64,000 nucleotides of DNA. It comes from Alphaproteobacteria bacterium (GTDB lineage Bacteria; Pseudomonadota; Alphaproteobacteria; Caulobacterales; Hyphomonadaceae). This document shows, piece by piece, positions 37,601 to 45,563 of this stretch. Below the pieces are notes generated by a model, which worked only from the letters and a program-made list of their open reading frames with translations, had not been told where the DNA came from and ran no database searches. The translations under genes and the position numbers were made by a program. Within the stretch, counting starts at the first letter, position 1; each line of letters starts with the position of its first letter. Location of the stretch: positions 1 to 64,000 of the forward strand of contig JAGWYJ010000008.1 in assembly GCA_018969425.1 (NCBI GenBank). The letters run 5' to 3'.

Positions 37601-38068
37601 GCACGGGTTGAAAAACCCGCACGAATAGGAGGGAAATTTGCCTACGTCACGCTCTCAGATCCGTCAGGCGAGTTCGAAGTGATGGCGCCGCCCGAGATCC
37701 TCAACGCGCAGCGCGAGACGCTCGATGTGGGGCAGAAGGTGATCGCGCGGGTCAAGGTCCGACGCCAGGATGAGGACCTGCGCTTCTCCATCGAAAGCGT
37801 GAAGCCCCTCAGTCAGACCAGCCTCGGGACCCATAGCGCCCTCTGCGTCCGGGTGAGCCCGTCGGCGGGCCTTGAGGCGATTGCGGGGGTCGCCGAAGGA
37901 CTGAGGCGCGCCAAGGGGGGAAGTTTCGGCTCGATCATGCTGGAAATCCCCCTCGACGGGGACCGCGTGGTCACGATCGCGCTCGAGGGGCGCTATCCGG
38001 TCGACTTCGGCGCGATGTCGGCGTTCAAGTCGGCCCCGGGGGTCGATCAGGTCCGTCCCTCGACCTGA
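34661..38068 (+). CDS. dnaE: DNA polymerase III alpha subunit
   Basis: The 1135-residue replicative polymerase. Catalytic Asp residues are in PDFDID (D396 and D398, matching E. coli D401 and D403), and KFDFLGLKTL holds the third. GRGSGAGSLVAYAL precedes them; GYGFNKSHAAAYAVIAYQTAY is standard. A helix-hairpin-helix, an OB fold (about 960-1040) and a tau-binding tail follow. The N-terminal PHP domain looks inactive: its first motif is HLRVRS, lacking metal-ligand His residues, and the later DARF replaces the usual D-x-H, so proofreading should come from DnaQ. ATG 34661 has a modest GGGGA 10 nt upstream. It follows lolD by 54 bp. Confidence 0.96.
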   Translation: MTSKPPSFIHLRVRSALSLLQSMIRPKDLAKWAKASRAPAIGVTDDNLFAALELSEALSEVGVQPITGITLRVREAGVAGEEGDLALIAQTEDGYRNLMRLSSESFLSPAGDNRQLSFERVTELSSGLICLTGGRGGLFDRRAASGRLDAIRPVLARLAEAFPDRLYVELQRHGEAGERDAEQGLIALADELDLPLVATCDARFQTPSQHPTHDVLLCIANSTYVSQGERPRMSRDHHLRSQEEMETLFADLPDALAASVEIARRCSFRPRGRAPILPNFSGEGGRGEDEELAAQARAGLTDRLARRPHYASEDVYRERLEYEIGVIQKMGFPGYFLIVSDFIKWAKSQGIPVGPGRGSGAGSLVAYALTITDLDPLRFGLLFERFLNPERVSMPDFDIDFCQDRRGEVIDYVRRRYGEDRVAQIITFGTLQARAVLRDVGRVLQLGFGQVDRLAKLVPFNPAKPPTLAEALEMEPRLKEAMEAQEEVAHLVETAQELEGLYRNASTHAAGVVISDRPLTEISPLYQDPRSDLPATQFNMKWAEHAGLVKFDFLGLKTLTVIDRALRFLARQGVTPGPGFEDFADPRSYELMASGFTLGVFQLEGQGMRDTLRKVRPNTIEDIIALISLYRPGPMKNIDTYVDVKFGRRNADYLHPDLEAVLKETYGVIVYQEQVMKIAQILAGYSLGEADLLRRAMGKKKPEEMAKQKTRFLAGAAEKGVSRERAEYIFELVNEFAGYGFNKSHAAAYAVIAYQTAYLKANHPVEFLAASMSLDIHNTDKLSAFFQDAKRLGLTVRPPDVTTSNADFDVREGAICYALGAIKGVGLPAMKAVEAARAEQPFRDLQDFAERVDARLVNKRCFEALARSGAFQSLEPNRARAYAGAGLLAQLASAAGEERASRQVSLFGDAPSAAIRLPETPAWGESQRLDHELGSVGFFLSGHPLDDVLTSDLRERIVLAADREAAGMARLSFDMIGVVRARVEKPARIGGKFAYVTLSDPSGEFEVMAPPEILNAQRETLDVGQKVIARVKVRRQDEDLRFSIESVKPLSQTSLGTHSALCVRVSPSAGLEAIAGVAEGLRRAKGGSFGSIMLEIPLDGDRVVTIALEGRYPVDFGAMSAFKSAPGVDQVRPST

Positions 38069-38120
38069 CCGGGAGGCGAGGCGCCCCAGAAATCCGGCGC
38101 CGCCCCCTTGGAAGCCGCTG

Positions 38121-38148
38121 TTGCCCTTTTTCTGAAAGTGCGTATAAG
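38121..38148 (+). promoter_or_regulatory. Predicted promoter of rpsB
   Basis: TTGCCC (38121-38126) and TATAAG (38143-38148) are 16 bp apart. Transcription would start near 38155, giving an ~80-nt leader before the rpsB GTG. The leader is GC-rich and may carry S2 autoregulation, but I see no defined structure. Confidence 0.55.
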
Positions 38149-38234
38149 CCGCGCTATTCCGACACGCGGACGCAATTCCGGTGCTGACGATCCAGTCGGC
38201 CTGTCCGCGGCGGCCAACCGGATAGGAGAAACAC

Positions 38235-39017
38235 GTGGCTCTACCTGAATTCACCATGCGCCAGCTGCTCGACGCGGGCGTCCACTTCGGGCACCAGATT
38301 CATCGCTGGAACCCGAAGATGAAGACCTACATCTACGGTCAGCGTTCCGGCATTCACATTATTGACCTGTCTCAGACGGTTCCCCTGCTTCACCAGGCTC
38401 TGGTGCGCGTTCGGGAAGCTGCGTCCAAAGGCGGTCGCATTCTCTTCGTCGGCACCAAGCGTCAGGCGGCCGATGCGGTCGCGGAAGCGGCCGGGCGCTG
38501 CGCGCAGTACTATATGAACGATCGCTGGCTGGGCGGCACGCTCACCAACTGGGAAACCGTTTCGAAGTCCATTCGTCGTCTTCGCGAGCTCGACGAGACG
38601 CTTGCTGAGGGCGGATCGACCGGTCTGACCAAGAAGGAGCTGCTGAAGCTTCAGCGCGAGCAGGAGAAACTGCAGCGCGTTCTGGGCGGCATCCGGAATA
38701 TGGGCGGCCTGCCGGACCTGATGTTCGTCATCGATACGAACAAGGAGTCCATCGCGGTGAAGGAAGCCCGCAAGCTGGGCATCCCGGTCGTCGCTGTGGT
38801 CGACAGCAATTGCGACCCGGACGAAGTGGATTTCCCGATTCCGGGCAATGATGACGCGGCGCGCGCCATCCAGCTCTACTGCGGACTCGTCGCTGACGCG
38901 GTTCTTGACGGCCTCGACGCCTCCTCCATGGCGGCGGGCGTCGACATCGGAGCCGCTGAAACTGTGCGTGAGCCGGCTCTCGAAGGACTTGAGGGCGAAT
39001 CGGCCCCGGCCGTCTGA
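38235..39017 (+). CDS. rpsB: 30S ribosomal protein S2
   Basis: A 260-residue protein. [19 protein letters not shown] near the start, [26 protein letters not shown] and the [21 protein letters not shown] signature are all present. It starts with GTG 38235 after AGGAGAAACAC. The C-terminal ~30 residues are an acidic extension. Head of the rpsB-tsf-pyrH-frr cluster. Confidence 0.97.
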   Translation: MALPEFTMRQLLDAGVHFGHQIHRWNPKMKTYIYGQRSGIHIIDLSQTVPLLHQALVRVREAASKGGRILFVGTKRQAADAVAEAAGRCAQYYMNDRWLGGTLTNWETVSKSIRRLRELDETLAEGGSTGLTKKELLKLQREQEKLQRVLGGIRNMGGLPDLMFVIDTNKESIAVKEARKLGIPVVAVVDSNCDPDEVDFPIPGNDDAARAIQLYCGLVADAVLDGLDASSMAAGVDIGAAETVREPALEGLEGESAPAV

Positions 39018-39161
39018 TAAGGGGGCCGGAGAGTTTCGGCTCAGCCGGGACAGTACGCGTTGCGTAAACTTATCAACGGCCGTCTGAGCGTCTTTGTCCT
39101 CCGGGCCGGACGCGCAGGCGGCCGAGCCACAACCACTGCTAACGGATCCAGGAGGATAATC

Positions 39162-40094
39162 ATGGCCGAGATCACGGCTCAGCTCGTGAAGGAGCTGCGC
39201 GAAAAGACCGGCGTCGGAATGATGGACTGCAAGAAGGCGCTGGCGGAAAACAACGGCGACATCGAGGCGTCCATCGACTGGCTGCGGGCCAAGGGCCTTT
39301 CCAAGGCTGCGAAGAAGGCTGACCGTGTGGCCGCCGACGGCCTGGTGGGCCTTCAGTCGACAGGGCTCGCGGGAGCGATCTGCGAGGTCAACTCAGAGAC
39401 CGATTTCGTGGCCCGGAACGATATCTTCCAGGCTGCGGTGCGCTCGATCACCGGGATCGCCCTCTCCAAGGGAGGCGATTTCGAGGCCACAGCCGGGGCG
39501 CCCTCTCCGGACGGCGACGGGACCGTCAAGGACATGCTGCTGCGCCTTGTCGCGACTGTCGGCGAAAACATGAACCTGCGCCGGACCGCCGGGCTGTCCG
39601 TCTCGGACGGCGTTGTCGCCACCTACATGCACAATCCGGTCTCGGCCGGCCTCGGCCGGATCGGCGTGCTCGTCGCGCTTGAATCGACCGGGGACAAAGC
39701 GGCTCTCAAGGAGGCCGGCTCCAAGATCGCCATGCATGTGGCGTCTGCCGATCCGGCCCCTCTCGCAACCGTTCGCGAGGAGCTCGACCCGAAAGTGATC
39801 GAAAAAGAGCGGTCGATCCTGCTCGAACAGGTCAAGGAATCGGGCAAGCCGGCGAATGTCGCCGAGAAGATGGTCGAGGGCCGTCTGCGCAAGTTCTATG
39901 AGGAAGTGGTCCTCAACGAGCAGGCGATGTTCGGTGACAAGGATATGACGGTCGCCAAGTTCGTGGAGACCGTCGCCAAGGAAGCTGGCGCGCCCGTCGT
40001 TCTCAAAGGCTTCGTTAAGTACAAGATCGGCGAGGGTATCGAGAAGGAAGTCACGGACTTCGCGGCTGAAGTGGCGGCGTTCTCGAAATCCTAA
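39162..40094 (+). CDS. tsf: Elongation factor Ts
   Basis: A 310-residue guanine nucleotide exchange factor for EF-Tu. The N-terminal UBA-like domain shows [19 protein letters not shown] near residue 8, and the core [12 protein letters not shown] near residue 75 is a signature. ATG 39162 was chosen over the open upstream extension because AGGAGGATAATC immediately precedes it and the protein then starts [10 protein letters not shown] as in the family. It follows rpsB after 144 bp. Confidence 0.96.
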   Translation: MAEITAQLVKELREKTGVGMMDCKKALAENNGDIEASIDWLRAKGLSKAAKKADRVAADGLVGLQSTGLAGAICEVNSETDFVARNDIFQAAVRSITGIALSKGGDFEATAGAPSPDGDGTVKDMLLRLVATVGENMNLRRTAGLSVSDGVVATYMHNPVSAGLGRIGVLVALESTGDKAALKEAGSKIAMHVASADPAPLATVREELDPKVIEKERSILLEQVKESGKPANVAEKMVEGRLRKFYEEVVLNEQAMFGDKDMTVAKFVETVAKEAGAPVVLKGFVKYKIGEGIEKEVTDFAAEVAAFSKS

Positions 40095-40099
40095 GTCGT

Positions 40100-40129
40100 T
40101 TGCCTAAAGCCTTCCTGACCGCATAGACT
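40100..40129 (+). promoter_or_regulatory. Possible internal promoter of pyrH
   Basis: TTGCCT (40100-40105) and TAGACT (40124-40129) are 18 bp apart in the tsf-pyrH gap. The start would be at about 40136, at the foot of the hairpin at 40132-40159, so the mRNA would begin in a stem. Confidence 0.35.
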
Positions 40130-40131
40130 GA

Positions 40132-40159
40132 GACGCCCCGTCGGCTACGGCGGGGCGTC
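40132..40159 (+). other. Perfect hairpin between tsf and pyrH
   Basis: A 9-bp stem GACGCCCCG (40132-40140) pairs with CGGGGCGTC (40151-40159) around a 10-nt loop. No T-run follows, so it is not a standard terminator. It may attenuate read-through from tsf or, if the pyrH promoter is used, form a protective 5' stem. Confidence 0.5.
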
Positions 40160-40177
40160 CGGCTGACAGGGGACACC

Positions 40178-40918
40178 ATGACTGGCGACACGCAACTCAG
40201 GTACCGCCGGATCCTGCTCAAGATCTCCGGCGAGGCGCTCATGGGAGATCTGGCCTTCGGCATAGATCCCAAAGCCTGCCTGAAATTCGCGGAAGAGGTT
40301 AAGGCCGCCCTCAAGCTTGGGGTCGAGATCTGTCTGGTGATCGGCGGAGGGAATATTTTCCGCGGAATGACGGGAGCCGCAGGCGGAATGGACCGCGCCC
40401 AGGCCGACCATCTCGGAATGCTGGCGACGGTGATGAACGCGCTCGCGATGCAAAGCGCGCTGGAAAGCATCGGCGTGCCCACCCGCGTCCAGTCGGCCAT
40501 TGCGATGCAGTCCATCTGCGAGCCCTTTATTCGCCGCAGAGCGGTGCGCCATATGGAGAAGGGCCGCGTCGTCATTTTCGCAGCAGGGACCGGAAACCCG
40601 TTCTTCACGACAGACACCGGCGCGGCGCTGCGGGCGGCGGAAATGAATTGCGACGCCCTGTTCAAGGGAACCCAGGTCGACGGCGTCTATACTGCTGACC
40701 CCAAGCTGGATGCGGAAGCGGTCCGGTATGACCAGATCGATTATCTCGATGTCCTGACCCAGGAGCTGAGGGTGATGGACGCGACCGCAATCAGCCTTAT
40801 GAAGGAAAACCGGATACCGATCGTCGTGTTTTCGATTCACAAGAAGGGCGGCCTGTCTGAGGTTCTCACCGGACAGGGCGTCAGCACGACAATCGGTCGC
40901 AAGACCAGGAAGAGCTGA
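40178..40918 (+). CDS. pyrH: UMP kinase
   Basis: A 246-residue amino-acid-kinase-fold enzyme making UDP from [12 protein letters not shown] near residue 16, [10 protein letters not shown] near 55, [19 protein letters not shown] near 134 and GVYTADP near 169 are standard. ATG 40178 follows AGGGGACACC. Confidence 0.97.
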   Translation: MTGDTQLRYRRILLKISGEALMGDLAFGIDPKACLKFAEEVKAALKLGVEICLVIGGGNIFRGMTGAAGGMDRAQADHLGMLATVMNALAMQSALESIGVPTRVQSAIAMQSICEPFIRRRAVRHMEKGRVVIFAAGTGNPFFTTDTGAALRAAEMNCDALFKGTQVDGVYTADPKLDAEAVRYDQIDYLDVLTQELRVMDATAISLMKENRIPIVVFSIHKKGGLSEVLTGQGVSTTIGRKTRKS

Positions 40919-40932
40919 GCTGGGAGATCTCT

Positions 40933-41493
40933 ATGGCTGAACAGTTTGATCTGAAGGCGCTCGAAAGGCGAATGGACGGCGCTCTGGCGTCGCTCAAGAC
41001 CGAATTCACCGGCCTTCGCACCGGCCGCGCCTCTGTCCACCTGCTCGACACGGTGCAGGTGTCCGCCTACGGATCGATGATGCCGCTCAATCAGGTGGCC
41101 TCAGTGAGCGCGCCCGAGGCGCGCATGCTGTCGGTCAGCGTATGGGACCGGAGCATGGTCGGGGCGGTCGACCGCGCCATTCGCGAATCCCCCCTGGGCC
41201 TCAACCCGATCATGGACGGACAGACGCTCCGCATTCCGATCCCTCCTCTCAGCGAGGAGAGGAGACGGGAGCTCGCCAAGCTCGCGGGAAAGTTCTCCGA
41301 GGCGGCCAAGGTGGCGGTGCGGAACGTTCGTCGCGACGGCATGGATCTCCTGAAGCGCCTCGAGAAGGCCGGGGAGATCAATGAGGACCAGCTCAAGACC
41401 CGTGAGAAAGACGTTCAGAAGATCACCGACAAGGCCGTGGCCGCCATCGATGAGGCGATGAAGGCCAAGGAAGAAGAGATCATGCAGGTGTGA
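40933..41493 (+). CDS. frr: Ribosome recycling factor
   Basis: A 186-residue protein of normal length. [19 protein letters not shown] (about 20-38) and [13 protein letters not shown] (about 130-142) are family motifs; it forms the tRNA-like two-domain fold that splits ribosomes with EF-G. GGGAGATCTCT precedes ATG 40933. Its stop overlaps the uppS GTG by 4 nt. Confidence 0.97.
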   Translation: MAEQFDLKALERRMDGALASLKTEFTGLRTGRASVHLLDTVQVSAYGSMMPLNQVASVSAPEARMLSVSVWDRSMVGAVDRAIRESPLGLNPIMDGQTLRIPIPPLSEERRRELAKLAGKFSEAAKVAVRNVRRDGMDLLKRLEKAGEINEDQLKTREKDVQKITDKAVAAIDEAMKAKEEEIMQV

Positions 41494-42254
41494 GCCAGAC
41501 GCCGTTTCCCATCCAGCCCGGTGCGGCGCCGAAGACAGGGGACGGCCTCAGGGCCGGGCCTGACCATGTCGCGATCATCATGGATGGAAACGGGCGCTGG
41601 GCCCAGGCGCGGGGACTGCCCCGGGCGATGGGACACCGCGAGGGGGTCGAGGCCCTCCGGCGGGCCGTTGAGGCCTGCGGTGACCTGGGTCTGGGCGAAC
41701 TCACCGTGTTCTCCTTTTCGACCGAGAACTGGAAGCGCCCGCCGCAGGAAGTGGAAACCCTGTTCGACCTCCTGCGCATGTTCGTACGCAGCGATCTTCA
41801 GCGCCTGCACAGGCAGAATGTCCGGATCCGCATTCCCGGAGAGCGGGAGGGACTTGCCGGGGATATCCTTGAGCTGATCGAGGAGGCTGTCGATCTGACG
41901 GCGGGAAATTCCGGTCTCACCCTCAACATCGCGTTCAATTACGGCGGACGGGCGGAGCTCGTCGACGGGGCGCGAAAGCTGGCCCTGGCGGTGCGCGAAG
42001 GACGGATCCGACCAGAGGATATCGACGAGGCGATGCTGGGCTCGACCCTTTGGACGGCCGGATCGAGAGCGCCCGATCTTATCCTGCGGACCAGCGGAGA
42101 GCTGAGACTCAGCAATTTTCTGCTCTGGAGCGGGGCGTATGCGGAGCTGATGTTCCTTGAGGTGAACTGGCCCGATTTCGAGCACCGTCACCTTGCGCAG
42201 GCGATCGAGGCTTATCGCAGACGGGATCGACGCTTCGGCGGCGTGGGGGCGTGA
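41490..42254 (+). CDS. uppS: Isoprenyl transferase (undecaprenyl diphosphate synthase)
   Basis: A 254-residue cis-prenyltransferase making the C55 carrier for peptidoglycan. The active-site loop [14 protein letters not shown] has the catalytic Asp at 32. [10 protein letters not shown] and the C-terminal [20 protein letters not shown] are present. The GTG start at 41490 is coupled to the frr stop. The first ~22 residues are a poorly conserved extension. Confidence 0.96.
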   Translation: MSQTPFPIQPGAAPKTGDGLRAGPDHVAIIMDGNGRWAQARGLPRAMGHREGVEALRRAVEACGDLGLGELTVFSFSTENWKRPPQEVETLFDLLRMFVRSDLQRLHRQNVRIRIPGEREGLAGDILELIEEAVDLTAGNSGLTLNIAFNYGGRAELVDGARKLALAVREGRIRPEDIDEAMLGSTLWTAGSRAPDLILRTSGELRLSNFLLWSGAYAELMFLEVNWPDFEHRHLAQAIEAYRRRDRRFGGVGA

Positions 42255-42264
42255 GGTTGAGGCG

Positions 42265-43113
42265 ATGACGCAAGCTCCCAACCCCCTGCTCGCGCGAGAA
42301 ATCGTCATGCGGGTCGCATCGGCGGCGGTCCTCATTCCTGTCGGGCTCGGCGCAGTGGCGCTGGGCGGGCTGGTCCTGAAGATCGTCACGGCGGCCTGCG
42401 GAGCTGCGGCGGCGGCCGAGTGGACGCGAATGGCGACACGGCGAAGCGGACGCCCTGGCGTTTGGATGCTTTACCTGGCGAGCGCTCTTGCGGCGTGCGC
42501 GGCCACGGCGGTCGGCTCAGCGGGCCTGGGTCTCCTCGCTCTGGTCAGTCTCGGCGGAGCGGGTATTGTCTACCTCCTCGCCCGTTTCTCCGGACATGAG
42601 CCCGCTCACTTGGCGCTGGGGGCCCTTTACGTGTCCTTTCCCTTCGGAGCGTTCGTATGGATCCGTGAGGCCGTCCCGGACGGTCAGGCGGTGCTGTTCG
42701 GGGTGCTCGCCATCGTCTGGGCTTCGGATATTGCGGCCTATTTTGCAGGCCGCGGGTTCGGCGGTCCTCGTCTTGCGCCTCGGGAAAGCCCGAACAAGAC
42801 CTGGACCGGGGCCATTGGAGCGGTGGTGTGCTCGGGACTTGTCGGCCTGACGATCGCTCAGATTACGGGGACCGACGCATTTCACTGGCTGGCCACCGGA
42901 GTGATCCTGTCGGTGATCGCCCAGAGCGGTGATCTGCTTGAGTCGCGTTTCAAACGGATGTTCGAAGTGAAGGACAGCTCCGGTCTGGTGCCAGGGCATG
43001 GCGGAGTGCTTGACCGCCTCGACGCCCTCATGGCTGCCGTGACTGCCGCCGCCATGGTTCTCTGGCTGGCCCCCGAACTCGCCCCCGGCATCAGTCCGGG
43101 GGCAGGGGGATGA
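42265..43113 (+). CDS. cdsA: Phosphatidate cytidylyltransferase
   Basis: A 282-residue integral membrane enzyme making CDP-diacylglycerol. About seven helices are visible, and the C-terminal signature KDSSGLVPGHGGVLDRLDAL (near residue 233) contains the catalytic acidic residues. ESPNKTWTGAIGAV is also typical. ATG 42265, preceded by GTGAGGTTGAGGCG, is preferred; a frame 72 nt further upstream would overlap uppS. Confidence 0.94.
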   Translation: MTQAPNPLLAREIVMRVASAAVLIPVGLGAVALGGLVLKIVTAACGAAAAAEWTRMATRRSGRPGVWMLYLASALAACAATAVGSAGLGLLALVSLGGAGIVYLLARFSGHEPAHLALGALYVSFPFGAFVWIREAVPDGQAVLFGVLAIVWASDIAAYFAGRGFGGPRLAPRESPNKTWTGAIGAVVCSGLVGLTIAQITGTDAFHWLATGVILSVIAQSGDLLESRFKRMFEVKDSSGLVPGHGGVLDRLDALMAAVTAAAMVLWLAPELAPGISPGAGG

Positions 43114-44291
43114 GCGATCCCATGAGGGTTTCGGTGCTCGGAGCGACCGGATCGATCGGGGTCTCGACGCTCGACATCCTGTCGAACCAATCACCGGGAG
43201 GCCCCCGGTTCCAGACCGTCGCTCTCACCGCCCATTCGCGGGTCGACGAGCTCGCGCGGGCGGCGCTCGCTTCGCGAGCCGAATTTGCGGCCATTGCAGA
43301 TCCGACCCGCTATCAGGAGCTCAAGTCAGCCCTCGCCGGATCGGATGTCGAGGTCGGCGCCGGAGCCGGGGCAGTCGTCGAAGCCGCCAGCCGGGAGGCC
43401 GACTGCGTGGTGGCGGCGATCGTGGGAATTGCGGGGCTTCCCTCAACTCTTGAAGCGGTGAGACAGGGCGCCCGGGTCGCGCTGGCCAACAAGGAGAGCC
43501 TCGTCTGTGCAGGAGACCTCCTCAAGCGGGAGGCGCGGACGTCGGGGGCGAAGCTGCTGCCGGTCGATTCGGAGCACAATGCCATTTTTCAGGTGCTCGA
43601 CCGCCCGGACCGCGTCGAGAAGCTGATTCTCACCGCCTCCGGAGGACCCTTTCGGGACTGGAGCCTGGAGCAGATGTCCAGGGCGAGCCCTGAGGAGGCC
43701 CGAAAGCACCCGAACTGGCTGATGGGCGCCAAGATCTCGGTGGATTGCGCCACCATGATGAATAAGGGCCTGGAGCTGATCGAGGCGGTTCAGCTCTTCG
43801 ACGTTCCCGAGGACAGGATCGACATCCTGATTCATCCTCAGTCCATCATTCATTCGCTCGTGGCCTATGATGACGGCTCAGTCCTCGCGCAGCTCGGTAT
43901 GCCCGATATGCGCACGCCCATTTCCTTCGCTCTCTCCTGGCCTGACCGAATGCCGGTTCCGGGTCTCGAGCGCCTTGATCTCGCCAAGATCGGCAGGCTT
44001 GATTTCCATGCGCCTGATCCCGCCCGCTTTCCGGCCCTGAGCTTCGCCAGGGCGGCCGCAGCGGCAGGCGGCGGGGCGTGCGTCGCCCTCAATGGCGCGA
44101 ACGAAGCGGCTGTGGAGGCGTTTCTGAACGGACGAACGGATTTCCTGTCGATTTCCCGCACGGCAGGGGACATGCTAGAGGAGACGATCCGCGAGGGCCG
44201 ACACGCCTCGCCGGGGAGTTTTGAAGAGATCTACGATCTCGACAGGCAGGTGCGGGCGAGGTGCTGCGAGCGCTTCGGCCTCTCCAGCTGA
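43110..44291 (+). CDS. dxr: 1-deoxy-D-xylulose 5-phosphate reductoisomerase
   Basis: A 393-residue enzyme of the MEP isoprenoid pathway. The NADPH loop GATGSIGVSTLDIL is at residues 11-24, NKESLVCAGDLL near 126, the substrate loop DSEHNAIFQ near 152, and NKGLELIEAVQLF near 214 includes the metal-binding Glu. The ATGA overlap with cdsA suggests coupling. Confidence 0.97.
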   Translation: MSDPMRVSVLGATGSIGVSTLDILSNQSPGGPRFQTVALTAHSRVDELARAALASRAEFAAIADPTRYQELKSALAGSDVEVGAGAGAVVEAASREADCVVAAIVGIAGLPSTLEAVRQGARVALANKESLVCAGDLLKREARTSGAKLLPVDSEHNAIFQVLDRPDRVEKLILTASGGPFRDWSLEQMSRASPEEARKHPNWLMGAKISVDCATMMNKGLELIEAVQLFDVPEDRIDILIHPQSIIHSLVAYDDGSVLAQLGMPDMRTPISFALSWPDRMPVPGLERLDLAKIGRLDFHAPDPARFPALSFARAAAAAGGGACVALNGANEAAVEAFLNGRTDFLSISRTAGDMLEETIREGRHASPGSFEEIYDLDRQVRARCCERFGLSS

Positions 44292-44327
44292 GGTCAGGAT
44301 CGCGATCGAGGAAGGACACCGGAACCC

Positions 44328-45515
44328 GTGCTCGAAAAACTGCTCTCGATCGCCGCCTCACCTCTGTCCTTCATCCTGCTCATCGGGATCGTCGTGACGG
44401 TGCACGAGCTCGGACACTACTGGGCAGGGCGCCTGTTCGGCGCCGCCATCGAATCCTTTTCTGTCGGTTTCGGGGGATCGCTGTTCGAAGTGCGCGATCG
44501 CAGAGGCACACGGTGGCGGATCAACTGGCTGCCGCTCGGAGGCTTTGTGAAGTTCGCGGGCGAGATGCAGGCGCCTTCCGATTCGCGAGCCGTCGGCAAC
44601 GCCGATCTTGCCGGATGCGCCTTTCACGAACTTCACCCCCTCCAGAGACTGGTGATCTCCCTTGGCGGACCCGCCGCGAACTTCGTGTTCGCCATTCTCG
44701 CCCTGGCCACGCTCGCGATGATCACGGGCCTTCCGGAGGCGCAGGCCGTGCGGGTTGCGGATGTGCAGGCCGCCAGCCCAGCGGAAGCGGCTGGATTCAA
44801 GAAGGGCGACGTTATCCTCGAGGCGGGCGGTCGCCCGGTTGAAACCGGCGGCGACGTGATCCGGGCGACAGCGCTCAGCGCCGGAGAAAGCGTGGTCTAT
44901 CTGATTGAGCGGAACGCAGAGCGTCTGACCCTGACGGCCGTTCCGGAAACCCGCGAAGAGCGGAGCGAGGCCTTCAAGGTCGTCGAAAAGATCGGGCGGG
45001 TGGGCCTGTCGCTGGAGGATGTCGATCTGGATGTTCGCAGGCCCGGCCTGCTCGAAGCGGCGGCCTACGGGGTCGGCGCCACCGGAGAAGCCATCGGATC
45101 GACGGTCACCGTTCTCAGGCGACTGGTCACGGGGCTGGACGGCATCGACCGACTGAGCGGTCCGGTCGGGATTTTCGGCATCGCAGACAACGCCACCGAC
45201 CTTCACATGAAGCAGACAGAGCTCAGTTTCCTGGAACGTCTGGCGAATGTCAGCCTGACCCTCCTGCAGCTTGCGGCTCTGTTTTCCATCGGGGTCGGCT
45301 TCTTCAATCTCTTGCCAATCCCCGTCCTCGACGGGGGGGCGGCCGTCATGTGCCTCGCTGAAGCGGCCTCCGGCCGGGAAATTCCTGAGGCGATTCAGAG
45401 GATCGGACTGACAATAGGTCTTGCATGTCTTATCGGGTTTGCTGTGGTAGTGACGTGGAATGACGTGACGCGCCCCGGAGGACCGCTTGAGGTTTTATCG
45501 GGCATGTTGTCTTAA
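44328..45515 (+). CDS. rseP: Intramembrane zinc protease RseP (site-2 protease family)
   Basis: A 395-residue inner-membrane protease. HELGH at residues 26-30 binds zinc in the first helix, and the third ligand is in NLLPIPVLDGG near the C-terminus. One clear PDZ domain lies in the middle (about 135-215), rather than the two in E. coli. It cleaves anti-sigma factors and leftover signal peptides. GTG 44328 is the start; it lies 36 bp after dxr and just before bamA, as in most proteobacteria. Confidence 0.94.
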   Translation: MLEKLLSIAASPLSFILLIGIVVTVHELGHYWAGRLFGAAIESFSVGFGGSLFEVRDRRGTRWRINWLPLGGFVKFAGEMQAPSDSRAVGNADLAGCAFHELHPLQRLVISLGGPAANFVFAILALATLAMITGLPEAQAVRVADVQAASPAEAAGFKKGDVILEAGGRPVETGGDVIRATALSAGESVVYLIERNAERLTLTAVPETREERSEAFKVVEKIGRVGLSLEDVDLDVRRPGLLEAAAYGVGATGEAIGSTVTVLRRLVTGLDGIDRLSGPVGIFGIADNATDLHMKQTELSFLERLANVSLTLLQLAALFSIGVGFFNLLPIPVLDGGAAVMCLAEAASGREIPEAIQRIGLTIGLACLIGFAVVVTWNDVTRPGGPLEVLSGMLS

Positions 45516-45563
45516 GGGACAGGTTAGGCGGCCCAGCGGCCCGCCCCACAAAGAGGGAACGTG

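Noticed and set aside
38080-38101. GGCGCC/GGCGCC inverted repeat after dnaE as a terminator
   Set aside because: Only 6 bp with a 10-nt loop and no T-run.
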